From NCBI RefSeq assembly GCF_031181385.1, contig NZ_JAPSKV010000002.1, positions 372,001-436,000 of the forward strand: a stretch of DNA of 64,000 nucleotides, in the 5' to 3' direction. Position numbers and translations under genes: made by a program. This stretch comes from Fredinandcohnia onubensis (GTDB lineage: Bacteria > Bacillota > Bacilli > Bacillales > Bacillaceae_L). This document shows, piece after piece, positions 1 through 9,733 of this stretch; position 1 is the stretch's first letter, and each line of letters starts with the position of its first letter. The notes beneath the pieces are model-generated. The model was not told the DNA's origin, did not search any database, and saw only the letters and a program-made list of their open reading frames with translations.

Positions 1-310
1 TAATTCCTATTGCTGGTTTTAATATGTCATCATTTATATAAGCAAGTATTAAACTTCCAGCCAATGTACCAATTAAGGCCAAGGGTAGCATTTTTTTAAT
101 TATATTCCACTCAATTGATTTCCTATGAGCTCTTGCTCCAGTAAAATTACTAAACCAGAGAATTGGTGCCAACAGGGTAACGGCTGTTGCTGATGGGACA
201 AATAGAGTTAAGATTGGGTTTAATATAATGCCCGCTCCAAATCCAAAGCCTACTTTTGCAAGTCCACTTATAATTGCAAAAACTAACAATACCCCTACCA
301 ATATGTCCAT
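1..310 (-). CDS. TauE/SafE family membrane exporter (C-terminus cut by window edge)
   Basis: The first 103 codons of a TauE/SafE-type integral membrane protein run off the left edge. The ATG sits behind AAAGGAG. The N-terminus is a hydrophobic helix followed by the glycine-rich GFGFGAG stretch and an NPxL segment typical of the family's first repeat. Known members export sulfite, sulfoacetate or other small organic anions across the cytoplasmic membrane. It is the last visible gene of a minus-strand run of dehydrogenases and lies 27 bases after the aldehyde dehydrogenase stop, so co-transcription is likely. The substrate cannot be read from the sequence. Confidence 0.8.
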   Translation of the reverse strand, partial: MDILVGVLLVFAIISGLAKVGFGFGAGIILNPILTLFVPSATAVTLLAPILWFSNFTGARAHRKSIEWNIIKKMLPLALIGTLAGSLILAYINDDILKPAIGI

Positions 311-337
311 CTAAATTGCTCCTTTAATAATTTGCGT

Positions 338-1756
338 TTATATAGTTCGAACATAAACTGTTTTCCACTCTGTATAAAACTTAATTGCTTGAGTACCTAA
401 TTCACGGAAACCGCCAATACCAGTTGATTTAATACCGCCAAATGGCATATGCGGCTCACTGTAGGTAGAAGGTAAATTAATGTGCACAAGTCCTGACTCA
501 ATTTCATCTGCATACTTCATCGCAGCAGATATATCTTTTGTGTAAATAGTCGAAGATAAACCGTATTCAATATCGTTTGCTTGTTTCAAACATTCTTCGA
601 GGTCTGAAAACTTAATGATCGCTAATACTGGGCCAAATATTTCTTCCCTTGCTATAGTCATATCTTGTGTAACATTATCAAATAATTTTGGTTTAATATA
701 ATAGCCTTGTTTTACCCACTCTTCATTTGGCTCATCATCACCATAAATTAAAGTAGCCCCTTCAGCCAAAGCCTTATTGATATAATGCCAACTATTTTCG
801 TATTGTCCTTTATCTACAACAGGACCAATAATTGATGATTCATCCGTAGGCGGTCCCAGCTTTACAGAATCTAACACTTTCAACATTTGCTCTTTAAATG
901 ATTCATAGATCGTATTATGGACAAAAATTCGACTAGTCGCAGTGCAACGTTGTCCTGCATCTAATAATCCACCTGCTACGATATCTTTACATGCTAGTTC
1001 TAAATCGGCATCAGGCATGATAATAAACGGGTTTTTCCCTCCCATTTCCGCCTGAAAACGAATACCTCTAGTTGATAATAGTTTATTAATTGTCTTTCCT
1101 GTTTTATTTGAACCAGTGAATGTAACAGCTTTAATATTTTCGTTTTCTGCAAATATGTCGCCCACTAATGGACCGTCGGCTGGAATCATGGCTACAAGAT
1201 TTTGAGGGAATCCCACTTCTTCAAACAAAGAGACAAGCTTTTGAGAGATTAGTAGCGATTGGTTAGCAGGCTTCCATACCACACTATTACCTGCAATTAG
1301 TGCTGGAGCAATTTTCCAAACAGGAATCGCAAGTGGGACATTCCATGGAGTTATGACGCCTACTACCCCTAAAGGTTGTTGTTTCGTATACGCAAAGACA
1401 CCTTCTTGTCTAGAAGGAATCGTTTCCCCTGTCATCCGAAACCCTTCCCCGGCAAAAAAACGCAGTATAGTGACTGTTCTATGAACCTCAGCAACTCCGT
1501 CCCTTAAACATTTACCAACCTCTTCCGTTAGTAGCCTTCCCCATTCTTCGGCCTCTTTCTCTAATTTTTCTGCCATTTTTAAAAGCATTTCCCCTCTTAC
1601 TGGAGCAGGGATTTTCCTCCACTCTTTATGAACTTCAACTGCAGCAAGTATTTTTTCTTCAACTTCTTGACTATTTATCATTTCGAACTCTGCAATCGTT
1701 TCTTCAGTAGCCGGATTAATGGAAACATATATATTTTTCTCTAAAATATCTTTCAT
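338..1756 (-). CDS. NAD(P)-dependent aldehyde dehydrogenase (semialdehyde dehydrogenase type)
   Basis: 472 residues, the normal length for the ALDH superfamily. The oxyanion/NAD motif TPWNVPLAIP, the general base Glu237 in EMGGKNP and the nucleophile Cys271 in AGQRCTATSR are all present at the expected 34-residue spacing, and the C-terminal PFGGIKSTGIGG loop is intact. The family oxidises aldehydes to acids. The closest remembered relatives are alpha-ketoglutaric-semialdehyde and related dehydrogenases, but the substrate is uncertain. It is part of the minus-strand run with the methylmalonate-semialdehyde dehydrogenase, TPP enzyme, alcohol dehydrogenase and SDR, so it probably acts on a carbonyl intermediate of that pathway. 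A 147-base gap separates it from the upstream gene. Confidence 0.9.
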   Translation of the reverse strand: MKDILEKNIYVSINPATEETIAEFEMINSQEVEEKILAAVEVHKEWRKIPAPVRGEMLLKMAEKLEKEAEEWGRLLTEEVGKCLRDGVAEVHRTVTILRFFAGEGFRMTGETIPSRQEGVFAYTKQQPLGVVGVITPWNVPLAIPVWKIAPALIAGNSVVWKPANQSLLISQKLVSLFEEVGFPQNLVAMIPADGPLVGDIFAENENIKAVTFTGSNKTGKTINKLLSTRGIRFQAEMGGKNPFIIMPDADLELACKDIVAGGLLDAGQRCTATSRIFVHNTIYESFKEQMLKVLDSVKLGPPTDESSIIGPVVDKGQYENSWHYINKALAEGATLIYGDDEPNEEWVKQGYYIKPKLFDNVTQDMTIAREEIFGPVLAIIKFSDLEECLKQANDIEYGLSSTIYTKDISAAMKYADEIESGLVHINLPSTYSEPHMPFGGIKSTGIGGFRELGTQAIKFYTEWKTVYVRTI

Positions 1757-1903
1757 TTTTTCATCTCCCAGTCAAATACTCTAACTATAATATAAGTGCA
1801 TAAATAAGGATTTAAGCGACCTAGTATTTGATAAGAAATAGTAGGTCGCTTACTAGTAGAGAAATAGTTTAAAATACGATTTGCAAATTGGTTCATTTCA
1901 CTG

Positions 1904-3361
1904 TTATTGATATCTTGCTGTTAACATTTTCTTTCTTGTATAAAACTCAACACCATCTGTACCGTTGGCATGTAGGTCTCCGTAGAAAGAATCTTTCCAA
2001 CCTGAGAATGGGAAAAATGCCATTGGGGCAGGAACACCTACATTAACTCCCAACATTCCAGAGTCGATTGTTTCACGGAACTGACGGATAGAACTGGCGT
2101 TAGTTGTGTAGATACAGGCTCCATTTGCAAATTTCGAACTATTCGCAACATCAATAGCCTCATCTAATGACTTTAGGCGTACTACTGATAATACAGGTGC
2201 AAAAATTTCATCCTGCCATATTTTCATATCTTTTGTAACTTTATCAAAGATAGTCGGGCCGACAAAGTAGCCGTCACCTTTAACTGCAGCATCATTTCTA
2301 CCATCACGAATGAGATCTGCACCTTCTTTGATACCTGATTCAATATATCCAAAAGTTCGTTTTTTATGTTCATCACGAATAACTGGTCCTAAAAATACAT
2401 TTTCTTCTAATCCATTCCCTATGGTAATATTATTTGCTTGATTAAGTAGTTCCTTAATCAAATCATCTGCCACGTCCTCTTGTACAGTAACAACAGAGGC
2501 CGCCATACAGCGCTCACCTGCCGAACCAAATGCTGCACTTGAAATTTGAGCTGCTGCATCTTTAATGTCTGCATCATTTAATACGATCGAGTGATTTTTA
2601 GCGCCAGCTAGAGCTTGAACACGCTTCAGGTTTTCAGTTCCTTTTTTATACACATACTCTGCTACCGGTTGCGACCCTACAAACGAAATAGCCTTAACCA
2701 GTTTATGCTCTAAAAGTCCATTAACAACATCATGAGCACCATGTACGATGTTCAAAACCCCTTTTGGTAAACCAGCTTCCTCAAATAGCTCAGCAAGTCG
2801 ATTCGCTAATAAAGGAGTTCGTTCAGATGGCTTTAATACAAATGTATTACCGCACACAATTGCTAACGGAAACATCCAACAAGGTACCATCATTGGGAAA
2901 TTAAATGGTGTAATACCACCAACCACTCCAATTGGATAACGATACATGCCAGACTCCATATTAGTAGCGATATCTGGTAGTTGTTTTCCCATCATTAATG
3001 TAGGAGCACCTGCTGCAAATTCGACACACTCAATTCCACGCAAGACCTCACCATGGGATTCTGTATAACTTTTACCATTTTCCATCGTTATTAATCTAGC
3101 AAGTTCATCCCAATTTTCTACCAATAATTGTTGATATTTAAAAAGAATACGTGCTCTTTTTGGTACAGAGACCTGTGACCATAATTTAAAAGTTTCGTTA
3201 GCCACCTGAACAGCTTTATCAACATCTTCTTTTGTAGAAAGTGGTACTTCTGCAATTATTTCTCCAGTTGCTGGATTATATACTGGCTGTCTAGTAGTAG
3301 TAGAGCTTTCAATCCATTCCCCACCGATATAGTTAAACAATGTTTTTGATTGAACAAGCAT
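1904..3361 (-). CDS. mmsA: methylmalonate-semialdehyde / malonate-semialdehyde dehydrogenase (CoA-acylating)
   Basis: 485 residues. The active-site signature [10 protein letters not shown] with nucleophile Cys285 is diagnostic of CoA-acylating methylmalonate-semialdehyde dehydrogenase (MmsA/IolA) and separates it from ordinary ALDHs; the general-base Glu is replaced by Asn in the LAGAKNH motif, as is usual for this CoA-acylating branch. It converts methylmalonate or malonate semialdehyde with NAD+ and CoA to propionyl- or acetyl-CoA plus CO2 in the cytoplasm. Here it is not beside inositol (iol) or valine genes but follows a TPP enzyme 30 bases upstream, so it is likely the CoA-forming exit step of this cluster's pathway. 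Start ATG has a GGAGAGA site. Confidence 0.92.
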   Translation of the reverse strand: MLVQSKTLFNYIGGEWIESSTTTRQPVYNPATGEIIAEVPLSTKEDVDKAVQVANETFKLWSQVSVPKRARILFKYQQLLVENWDELARLITMENGKSYTESHGEVLRGIECVEFAAGAPTLMMGKQLPDIATNMESGMYRYPIGVVGGITPFNFPMMVPCWMFPLAIVCGNTFVLKPSERTPLLANRLAELFEEAGLPKGVLNIVHGAHDVVNGLLEHKLVKAISFVGSQPVAEYVYKKGTENLKRVQALAGAKNHSIVLNDADIKDAAAQISSAAFGSAGERCMAASVVTVQEDVADDLIKELLNQANNITIGNGLEENVFLGPVIRDEHKKRTFGYIESGIKEGADLIRDGRNDAAVKGDGYFVGPTIFDKVTKDMKIWQDEIFAPVLSVVRLKSLDEAIDVANSSKFANGACIYTTNASSIRQFRETIDSGMLGVNVGVPAPMAFFPFSGWKDSFYGDLHANGTDGVEFYTRKKMLTARYQ

Positions 3362-3391
3362 GAATTTCTCTCTCCTTTTGACAAGGCTATA

Positions 3392-5110
3392 TTAATAAGC
3401 TAGGGTAGTGAATTCACCTTGCTTTTTCTTATTCATAGCTTGACGATAAGGCATCGTCGGTGATTGCCACTGATCAGTATAGACATTTATTACACTAGGT
3501 CTGCCAGCTTCAAGTTCCCGTTTTAAAATAGGGCCCAAATCTTTAATATATGTTACATTTTCGCCAACCATTCCAAATCCTTCAGCAATCGTACCGAATT
3601 CAAAAGTTCCCAGCTCTACTGATTGGTTGTGACCTTCTAAATTCAGTTGTTGCGTCCATTTTGACCATGATAATACTGAGTTGTTAAAGACAACATTGAT
3701 AATTGGTAAATTTAATTGTTGCAAAGTTGCTAGTTCACCAACGTTGTAACTAAACGCACCATCACCACTAATAGCTATAATACGTGCACCTGGCTTTGCC
3801 ATTGCGGCACCCAGTGCAAATGGTAAGGAGGAACCTAATCCTGCTGCTCCGCGAGGTAGAATAATATTACGTCCTTGTTTCTTTAACTCTACGAATCCTC
3901 CTGCCCATCCACTCGAAAAACCAGCATCACAGGTAATAATATCATTTTCCCCTAATTGGTCTACAATGGCTTGAATTGCGGCTTGTGGCCAAATTGGAGT
4001 ATTATTACTATAGTTCTCACTATTACGTACTTGTAACCATTTCTCTTTCTCAACTTTGACTGTATTCAGCCATTCATTTGAAGTAGCAAACTGATGGTTC
4101 TTTAACTCAACTAGAATTTGTCTTAGAGTTTCACGCGCATCTCCCCATAAAGCAATATCTGCATTGATTATACGTCCAAACTCAGCAGGATCTACATCGA
4201 TGTGAATTAGTTTCTGAACTTCTCTTGGCCAACTCCAACGATACGAGCTATTTTGGGAATGTTTATATCCAATTGCTAGAATGACATCAGCTTGATCAGC
4301 TACCGCTTTTGCACAAGGACTACCTAATTCACCTAAAACACCAAGACATAAGTCATTTGTTTCAGGTACACTTCCCTTACCAGTTAAGGTTGTTACGACA
4401 GGAATTTTATAGTTACCTGTTAATTGATTAAGTTCCTCGTATGCTTGAGATAGTTGTACCCCTCCGCCTGCAAGAATAATAGGTTTCTTTGCAGTTGAGA
4501 GTAAACGAACTGCTTTAGCAACCTCAGATTCAGGTGCAGAACATCTAAATTTAGGAAAATGGCTCGTTCCTGATAGCGGTTCCAAGTCTGTTGTCGCTAA
4601 GAAAACATCTTGAGGGATTTGTACAACTACTGGTCCAGGACGACCTGTAACTGCTGTATGAATAGCAGCAGAGACAACTTTAGAAAGCATCTCAATACTT
4701 GGAACATTAAATGTTTCTTTAGCAAATGGTTTTAACATATCAAGTTGGTTTCCACCTTGGCTGATACGTCCATATTGGTGCAATAATACAGAGTTTTGCG
4801 GATGATCACTTACAAGGACTAAAACCGGTACAGAGCTATTATATGCTTCCATAAGTCCAGAAGGAAATTTAGTTGCACCTGGGCCCACAGTAGCGTCACA
4901 AACACCAATGCGACCTGAAACTCTAGAAAATGCATCTGCCGCAAAACCTGCAGTTGTTTCATCCCTAATCAAAATATGAGTAATTTTATCTTCACGTTGT
5001 GATAAAGCATCATAAAAAGCATTTGCCTGTCCTCCTGGCATTCCAAAAACATGTGTTACACCGTGATTAATAAGTGTATCGACTAAAACATAACCTCCGT
5101 GACGTTGCAT
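3392..5110 (-). CDS. thiamine-pyrophosphate-dependent enzyme, acetolactate synthase-like
   Basis: 572 residues with the three-domain TPP fold. The N-terminal pyrimidine domain carries the catalytic Glu51 (RDETTAGFAADA), there is a central FAD/domain-III-like region, and the C-terminal PP domain has the Mg/TPP motif from GDG (449-451) to Asn477. The family includes acetolactate synthase, glyoxylate carboligase, benzoylformate decarboxylase and sulfoacetaldehyde acetyltransferase; the sequence does not show the typical Xsc start, so a carboligase or decarboxylase acting on a 2-oxo acid is the safest call. It is translationally close to mmsA (30 bases). A plausible job is producing the semialdehyde used by the downstream dehydrogenases. 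Confidence 0.85.
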   Translation of the reverse strand: MQRHGGYVLVDTLINHGVTHVFGMPGGQANAFYDALSQREDKITHILIRDETTAGFAADAFSRVSGRIGVCDATVGPGATKFPSGLMEAYNSSVPVLVLVSDHPQNSVLLHQYGRISQGGNQLDMLKPFAKETFNVPSIEMLSKVVSAAIHTAVTGRPGPVVVQIPQDVFLATTDLEPLSGTSHFPKFRCSAPESEVAKAVRLLSTAKKPIILAGGGVQLSQAYEELNQLTGNYKIPVVTTLTGKGSVPETNDLCLGVLGELGSPCAKAVADQADVILAIGYKHSQNSSYRWSWPREVQKLIHIDVDPAEFGRIINADIALWGDARETLRQILVELKNHQFATSNEWLNTVKVEKEKWLQVRNSENYSNNTPIWPQAAIQAIVDQLGENDIITCDAGFSSGWAGGFVELKKQGRNIILPRGAAGLGSSLPFALGAAMAKPGARIIAISGDGAFSYNVGELATLQQLNLPIINVVFNNSVLSWSKWTQQLNLEGHNQSVELGTFEFGTIAEGFGMVGENVTYIKDLGPILKRELEAGRPSVINVYTDQWQSPTMPYRQAMNKKKQGEFTTLAY

Positions 5111-5162
5111 AACAATTCCTCCTATAAATTCGTATTATTTTATTAATTAATATTTTAATAAT

Positions 5163-6194
5163 CTATAATTTGAATAGCACCTTTACTTGCTCTTTGTTTT
5201 TAAAGGCATCAAATGCATCTTTCCACTGCTCTAACTCATAAAATTCGTCAATTAGAAGTGAAAAATCAACTTTACCTTCTTTTACGGTACGCAGCGAATT
5301 TTCCCAATCTTGTTTGGTATGTCCAATACTTCCAGTAACTTGAATTTCTTTATAAGCTATTTTCATAAAATCTATCGTTACCGGTGTACTTCTTGTACCT
5401 ATCTGCACATACTGTCCAGCTCTTCTACATAACTCTAACCCTTGATTTACACCACCTGCGGTACCAGTACACTCAATTACTATATTAGGTCCTTGACCAT
5501 CAGATAGAGCTAAAAGCGGATCATCAGACCCATTATTTAGTTCATCAGAGACAACAACCAAGTCAGCTCCTAACTTTTTAGCTAATGTGAGTCTCTTTCG
5601 ATCATCTTCTAACCCAGATACGACTACTGTTGCACCATAAGCTTTACATAGAAGCACTGCCATAAGTCCAATGGGACCTGGACCAATGATAAGGACAACA
5701 TCAGACGGTTTAATTGTAACCGCATTCATCGCGTGGACCACTACAGTAAAAGGCTCTAATAGAGCAGCAGTTTCCAAATCGATTTCTTTAGGAAGTATAT
5801 GAATTTGATTTTTATGGACTTTTACAAACTCAGCAAAAACACCATCATGATCGAAACCAATTCTTGTTTTTTCCTTACATAAATTTTCTCTTCCCTTTAT
5901 ACAAAGTTCACAATTTCCACAAGAGGAGAAAATTGTTCGGGCAACAACATTTGTGCCAATCTCTATATCATTTACTCCTGGCCCAATTGCTACAATTTGA
6001 CCACTAAACTCATGTCCAAGTACCAATGGATTTTTATACGAATGATAATGTCCATCATATATTTTTATATCTGTACCACAAATTCCTGCATAATGGACTT
6101 TAATGAGTACTTCATCATGGCCAGGTACTGGTTTTGCTAATTCTTGTAGCAACACATCTTCAGCATCAAAGCTTTGTTTCATTAATGCCTTCAT
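5163..6194 (-). CDS. zinc-dependent medium-chain alcohol/polyol dehydrogenase
   Basis: 343 residues, MDR superfamily. Catalytic zinc ligands are Cys39 (GICGTD) and His61-Glu62 (GHEFSG); the structural zinc lobe has Cys92, Cys95, Cys98 and Cys106; the Rossmann motif GPGPIGLMA follows. The pattern resembles threonine, sorbitol or butanediol dehydrogenases. It oxidises a secondary alcohol with NAD(P)+. It lies between the SDR and the TPP enzyme in a same-strand run with gaps of 38 and 52 bases, so it probably generates the keto intermediate for the TPP enzyme. Start ATG has GGAG about ten bases upstream. Confidence 0.88.
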   Translation of the reverse strand: MKALMKQSFDAEDVLLQELAKPVPGHDEVLIKVHYAGICGTDIKIYDGHYHSYKNPLVLGHEFSGQIVAIGPGVNDIEIGTNVVARTIFSSCGNCELCIKGRENLCKEKTRIGFDHDGVFAEFVKVHKNQIHILPKEIDLETAALLEPFTVVVHAMNAVTIKPSDVVLIIGPGPIGLMAVLLCKAYGATVVVSGLEDDRKRLTLAKKLGADLVVVSDELNNGSDDPLLALSDGQGPNIVIECTGTAGGVNQGLELCRRAGQYVQIGTRSTPVTIDFMKIAYKEIQVTGSIGHTKQDWENSLRTVKEGKVDFSLLIDEFYELEQWKDAFDAFKNKEQVKVLFKL

Positions 6195-6232
6195 TAACTA
6201 CTCCTCCAATACTGTATAAGAATGCCAGATTG

Positions 6233-6997
6233 TTACATCATCAATCGTCCTCCATTAATATCAATTACAGATCCAGTAATGTAACTTGATTGAGTTGTTA
6301 CTAAAAATAAAATAGTATTTGCTACTTCTCCAGGAGTACCTAAACGTCTCAATGGGATATTACTTATTACTTGTTTATTAACTTCTTCTGGAACATCTTT
6401 AACCATAGGCGTGTCTATCCGACCAGGAGCAACCGCATTTACATAAATTCCACTCGGTCCCAATTCACCTGCCATTTGACGTGTAAGAGAGATAAGACCA
6501 GCTTTACTAACAGCGTAATGTGCTCCCGTAATAGGACTATAAGACCTACCAGCTTGGGAAGAAATATTTACAATGTGCCCACTTCTATTCTTCAACATTA
6601 ATCGTGCTGCAGCCTGTGAGCAGTAAAAGGATCCATTTAAGTTAATATTAATTACTTTATGCCATTCCTCAGTTGACATTTGTTCCACTGGTACTCTTCC
6701 ATTTTCCCCTTTAGGAGATATACCAGCTCCATTTACCAGAATATCCAATCGACCAAATTTATCCTTAATAATAGCTTCTACATGTTCTACAGCATTTTGA
6801 TTTGACACATCTAACTGTAATGGTACAACCTCAACACCATATTTATATAATTTCTCTGATAGTTCCTCCGCCTTTTCAAGATTTACATCTGTTATCACGA
6901 GGTGACTTCCTTCTTTAGCTAAGGCCTCACAGATTGCGCTTCCTATACTCCCTGTAGCTCCTGTTATCCAACTAACAGAATTATCTAAAACTCTCAT
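6233..6997 (-). CDS. short-chain dehydrogenase/reductase (FabG-like)
   Basis: 254 residues, classical SDR. Visible are the cofactor motif TGATGSIG near residue 12, NGAG at 89-92, Ser147 and the YAVSK catalytic motif with Tyr161 and Lys165, and the C-terminal INGGR end common in this family. The substrate is a hydroxy/oxo pair that cannot be named. It is the first gene of the minus-strand catabolic run (SDR, ADH, TPP enzyme, mmsA, ALDH, TauE), so the operon promoter should lie just upstream between 7000 and 7150. The LysR gene further upstream is on the same strand but separated by a terminator. Confidence 0.88.
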   Translation of the reverse strand: MRVLDNSVSWITGATGSIGSAICEALAKEGSHLVITDVNLEKAEELSEKLYKYGVEVVPLQLDVSNQNAVEHVEAIIKDKFGRLDILVNGAGISPKGENGRVPVEQMSTEEWHKVININLNGSFYCSQAAARLMLKNRSGHIVNISSQAGRSYSPITGAHYAVSKAGLISLTRQMAGELGPSGIYVNAVAPGRIDTPMVKDVPEEVNKQVISNIPLRRLGTPGEVANTILFLVTTQSSYITGSVIDINGGRLMM

Positions 6998-7095
6998 CTC
7001 TTCAATGCTCCCTCTCCAATCAACGTTTTTGAATTTTTTGATTATTAACTATTAATTAAAAGTCTAAATAATAGTTATCGATATGTAAAATATCA

Positions 7096-7130
7096 ATATT
7101 ATATGATATCCATATGTATTGCATATCTTT
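7096..7130. promoter_or_regulatory. possible LysR operator in front of the SDR operon
   Basis: An AT-rich segment contains ATATGATATCCATATG followed by GCATAT. The ATATGATA core also occurs in the inverted repeat upstream of tctC (8235-8270), on the other side of the lysR gene. A shared motif ahead of both transcription units next to a LysR gene fits an operator, but the region is so AT-rich that chance is a real alternative. Confidence 0.35.
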
Positions 7131-7149
7131 ACTTATATAACATAATAAT

Positions 7150-7179
7150 GAAAAACATCTCCATAGCTATGGAGATGTT
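7150..7179 (-). terminator. Rho-independent terminator of the lysR gene
   Basis: A perfect 26-base palindrome with AACATCTCCATAG arms, followed on the minus strand by a run of T. It lies 78 bases beyond the LysR stop and before the SDR operon, separating the two units. Confidence 0.85.
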
Positions 7180-7256
7180 AGAAGTTACTTACTCAGTTCG
7201 CAGAGTCGTAAATGGAGAAAATACCTTGAAATAGCTAAATTGGTTCAAAAGTTGAG

Positions 7257-8141
7257 TTACTTAATCATGCAGTATTTGTTTATTAGGTTTTTTAAGTTGA
7301 TTATTACAGGGTTTGTCTCATTTTTTCTCCAAATCACGGCAGTAGGAATATAAATGTCTGACTCGCCGAATGGTAAAACTTTCAATCCCTCCTCAACTTG
7401 ATAAACAGCTGAATGCGGTGCCAACCCTATCCCTGGACCAGTTTTCACCAATTTTAGCAGTGTAGAGCTTGTTTCTGTATGTGCTATTATATTTGGCTTT
7501 GTCTTAGTTTCCTCTAATCTTTGAACAATTTGAGTAAATGCACTATGAGTAGTACTGGCTCGTATCAATATCAGCGGTCTTCCCTTTAAATCCTTTGGTA
7601 ATATTTTTTCTTTTTCAGCTAATGGATCATCTTTACGAACAACAACACGAATTGGATCATTTCCAAGAATAGAATAATTAATTTCAAGATGATGTATCGG
7701 TAATCGCGCGATTCCTATATGAGCTTCTCCACTTAATACTAATGATGCTACTGCATTTGAATTTCCTTCTTTAATTGAAAAGTGCATATTAAGGCTATCT
7801 TTCCATATATTTGCCAACGCAACACTTAAGCTAGCAGAAAAACTCGACATGATAGCCACCGTAATGTTGCCCATCATTAGATTTTGAGGATCTGATACAT
7901 AGTTAAGAACTTCGTCATATTGACGAAGTAAAGGGCTGATTTTTTGTAGAAGAAGTTTCCCTTCCTCTGTAAGAACAACTCCCTTTTTATGTCTTTCAAA
8001 TAACTTTACTCCCATTTCGCTTTCCATGCTTTGAATCTGTTGACTAAGTGGTGGTTGAGACATATTTAATTCTGCAGCAGCTTTTGTGATGTTACCAAAC
8101 CTTGCCACGGCCTCAAAATATTTAAAGTTTCTAAAATCCAC
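7257..8141 (-). CDS. LysR-family transcriptional regulator
   Basis: 294 residues, standard LTTR length. The N-terminal winged HTH (residues about 1-60) has the family signature KAAAELNMSQPPLSQQI; the C-terminal part is the periplasmic-binding-like effector domain. It sits between the minus-strand dehydrogenase operon and the plus-strand TctCBA transporter, so it is the obvious local regulator of both. The effector is probably the transported organic acid or a metabolite of it (inference). The 500-base gap upstream contains an inverted repeat and a cre-like site. Confidence 0.92.
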   Translation of the reverse strand: MDFRNFKYFEAVARFGNITKAAAELNMSQPPLSQQIQSMESEMGVKLFERHKKGVVLTEEGKLLLQKISPLLRQYDEVLNYVSDPQNLMMGNITVAIMSSFSASLSVALANIWKDSLNMHFSIKEGNSNAVASLVLSGEAHIGIARLPIHHLEINYSILGNDPIRVVVRKDDPLAEKEKILPKDLKGRPLILIRASTTHSAFTQIVQRLEETKTKPNIIAHTETSSTLLKLVKTGPGIGLAPHSAVYQVEEGLKVLPFGESDIYIPTAVIWRKNETNPVIINLKNLINKYCMIK

Positions 8142-8234
8142 TTTACTCCCTACCTTTCTTCTAATATTTATGAATCTTCTTTTTTCAAACTTATTTTATT
8201 TATTGAACAAATTCAGAATCTACTACTAAATAAC

Positions 8235-8270
8235 CATATGATATTTTTAATATTTTTCTTTTATCATATG
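8235..8270. promoter_or_regulatory. inverted repeat between lysR and tctC, candidate LysR operator
   Basis: CATATGATA and TATCATATG form a 9-base perfect inverted repeat with an 18-base spacer. It lies in the divergent lysR/tctC intergenic region (8142-8645), where an LTTR would be expected to bind its own and its target promoter. A second smaller inverted repeat (TAGAATT / AATTCTA) is at 8346-8366, and a TATAAT box is at 8405-8410. Confidence 0.45.
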
Positions 8271-8473
8271 CCCAGGATATGTCATCAATATTAGTTTCAT
8301 ATTGTACATTTGTAAAGTTGTTTATTATTATTAAATTACAAGATTTAGAATTGTCGACGAATTCTAATTAATATATTTATAGTTTTTTATTAATGATGGA
8401 AATGTATAATAGAAAAATCTACAGATTTTTGAAAGTTCCTTAATACACATTCAGAAATTATTTAAGTATTAAA

Positions 8474-8489
8474 ATTTAAACGCTTACAT
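8474..8489. promoter_or_regulatory. candidate cre (CcpA) site upstream of tctC
   Basis: The 16-mer from 8474 contains TTTAAACGCTTACA and matches the cre consensus WTGNAANCGNWNNCAW at all but one fixed position. It lies about 60 bases downstream of a possible -10 box, where CcpA would act as a roadblock. Carbon catabolite repression of an organic-acid transporter is biologically sensible. Confidence 0.5.
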
Positions 8490-8645
8490 TGTTAAAGGTC
8501 ATGAAAGGAGGACTTTATCCTAAACTTTTATTTAATTAGTGGGAATCTTCACTTATAACCTAAGTAATTTCTTGGTAAGTTATCTTGATTATTTTGGTGG
8601 GTGAAGTTCATTTTTTTAAAGTGAAAAATAAGGAGAGTGGAAATA

Positions 8646-9683
8646 ATGAAGAAAATGAAATTTAATAACCTTCTTTTAGTATTAGCTCTAATATCTATTA
8701 TTTTAGTTGGTTGTAGTTCAAATCAGAATCAGGCTCAGGGATCTTCGTCAAAAGATAAAAAACTTGATTATCCTACTAAATCAATTAATTTCATTGTTCC
8801 TTTCGCAGCTGGTGGAAGTACTGATACAGTTGCTAGAGGTATTGCTGAAACTGCACCTAACATTATTGGTCAATCCATGGTCGTTGTTAACCGCCCAGGT
8901 GCTAGTGGAACCATTGGTACAGCTGAAGGGGCAAAAGCAAAACCAGATGGATATACGATTAATCTAGTTACTGGTACTTCCCTTGCAATGCAACCTTTAT
9001 TAAAAGATCTTAATTATACTATTGATGATTTTAAATTTATTTCTAGTGTTGTTTACAATCCATTGCTATTAGTAGTAGATGGTAATAGCCCATATAACTC
9101 TGTTCAAGACCTCATTGATGACGCAAAAGCAAATGATCAAACCCTTAAAGTTGGTCATCCAGGTGTTGGTACAGTTAATGATATTGCACATGCAGCCTTT
9201 TTTAATAGCACAGGTATAAAGACTTCAAATATTCCATTCAAAGCAAATAACGAATCAATTGCTGCAATTATTGGTGGCCATATTGATATTGCTGCAGTTC
9301 ACCCAATGGAATCGTCAGAATATCTTAGAGATGGAAAATTAAAAGCCCTTGGTATTTTTACACCAGAAAGACTTGAATTATTTCCAGATGTTCCAACAAT
9401 TGGTGAAGAATTAACAAAGGCTGGTATTGATTCACCATATAACAATTATGACTTTTCTGCCTGGTACTACTTAGCAGTGCCAAAAGAAACTCCAGATGAA
9501 GTCGTTAATTTTCTCAGAGAAAACATGAAGTCTGTTTTAGAGGATGAATCTTTTAAGAAAAATGCTGAAAATCTAAAAATGACTATTCGCTTAATTGAAG
9601 GTGAGGAAATTACTAACCAACTAAAAGAAATGGAGAAAACGAACGAAACTATGATTAAGGATTTTGGAATCGGTAAGGAATAA
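8646..9683 (+). CDS. tctC: tripartite tricarboxylate transporter substrate-binding lipoprotein (TctC family)
   Basis: 345 residues from the ATG at 8646; an in-frame GTG at 8637 lies on top of the AAGGAG site (8630-8635) and is too close to be used. There is an N-terminal signal peptide with lipobox LVGC, Cys23 being the lipidated residue. The mature domain has the Bug/TctC hallmarks: PTKSINFIVPFAAGGSTD near the start, RPGASG, and a KPDGYT turn. It captures a carboxylate outside the membrane and delivers it to TctAB. It is the first gene of tctC-tctB-tctA. The ligand is unknown for this very diverse family. Confidence 0.92.
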   Translation: MKKMKFNNLLLVLALISIILVGCSSNQNQAQGSSSKDKKLDYPTKSINFIVPFAAGGSTDTVARGIAETAPNIIGQSMVVVNRPGASGTIGTAEGAKAKPDGYTINLVTGTSLAMQPLLKDLNYTIDDFKFISSVVYNPLLLVVDGNSPYNSVQDLIDDAKANDQTLKVGHPGVGTVNDIAHAAFFNSTGIKTSNIPFKANNESIAAIIGGHIDIAAVHPMESSEYLRDGKLKALGIFTPERLELFPDVPTIGEELTKAGIDSPYNNYDFSAWYYLAVPKETPDEVVNFLRENMKSVLEDESFKKNAENLKMTIRLIEGEEITNQLKEMEKTNETMIKDFGIGKE

Positions 9684-9733
9684 TATTTTTTAACTAAAGA
9701 CTTAGGAATATTTAGAGTTAGTAGGTGGTGTAT

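Noticed and set aside
3392-5110. Sulfoacetaldehyde acetyltransferase (Xsc) assignment
   Set aside because: The N-terminal motif around residues 20-35 does not match Xsc as I recall it and no phosphotransacetylase is nearby; only the generic TPP-enzyme call is supported.
8142-8645. Riboswitch ahead of tctC
   Set aside because: The long leader has inverted repeats and a cre-like site but none of the conserved cores of known riboswitch classes that I could recognise.
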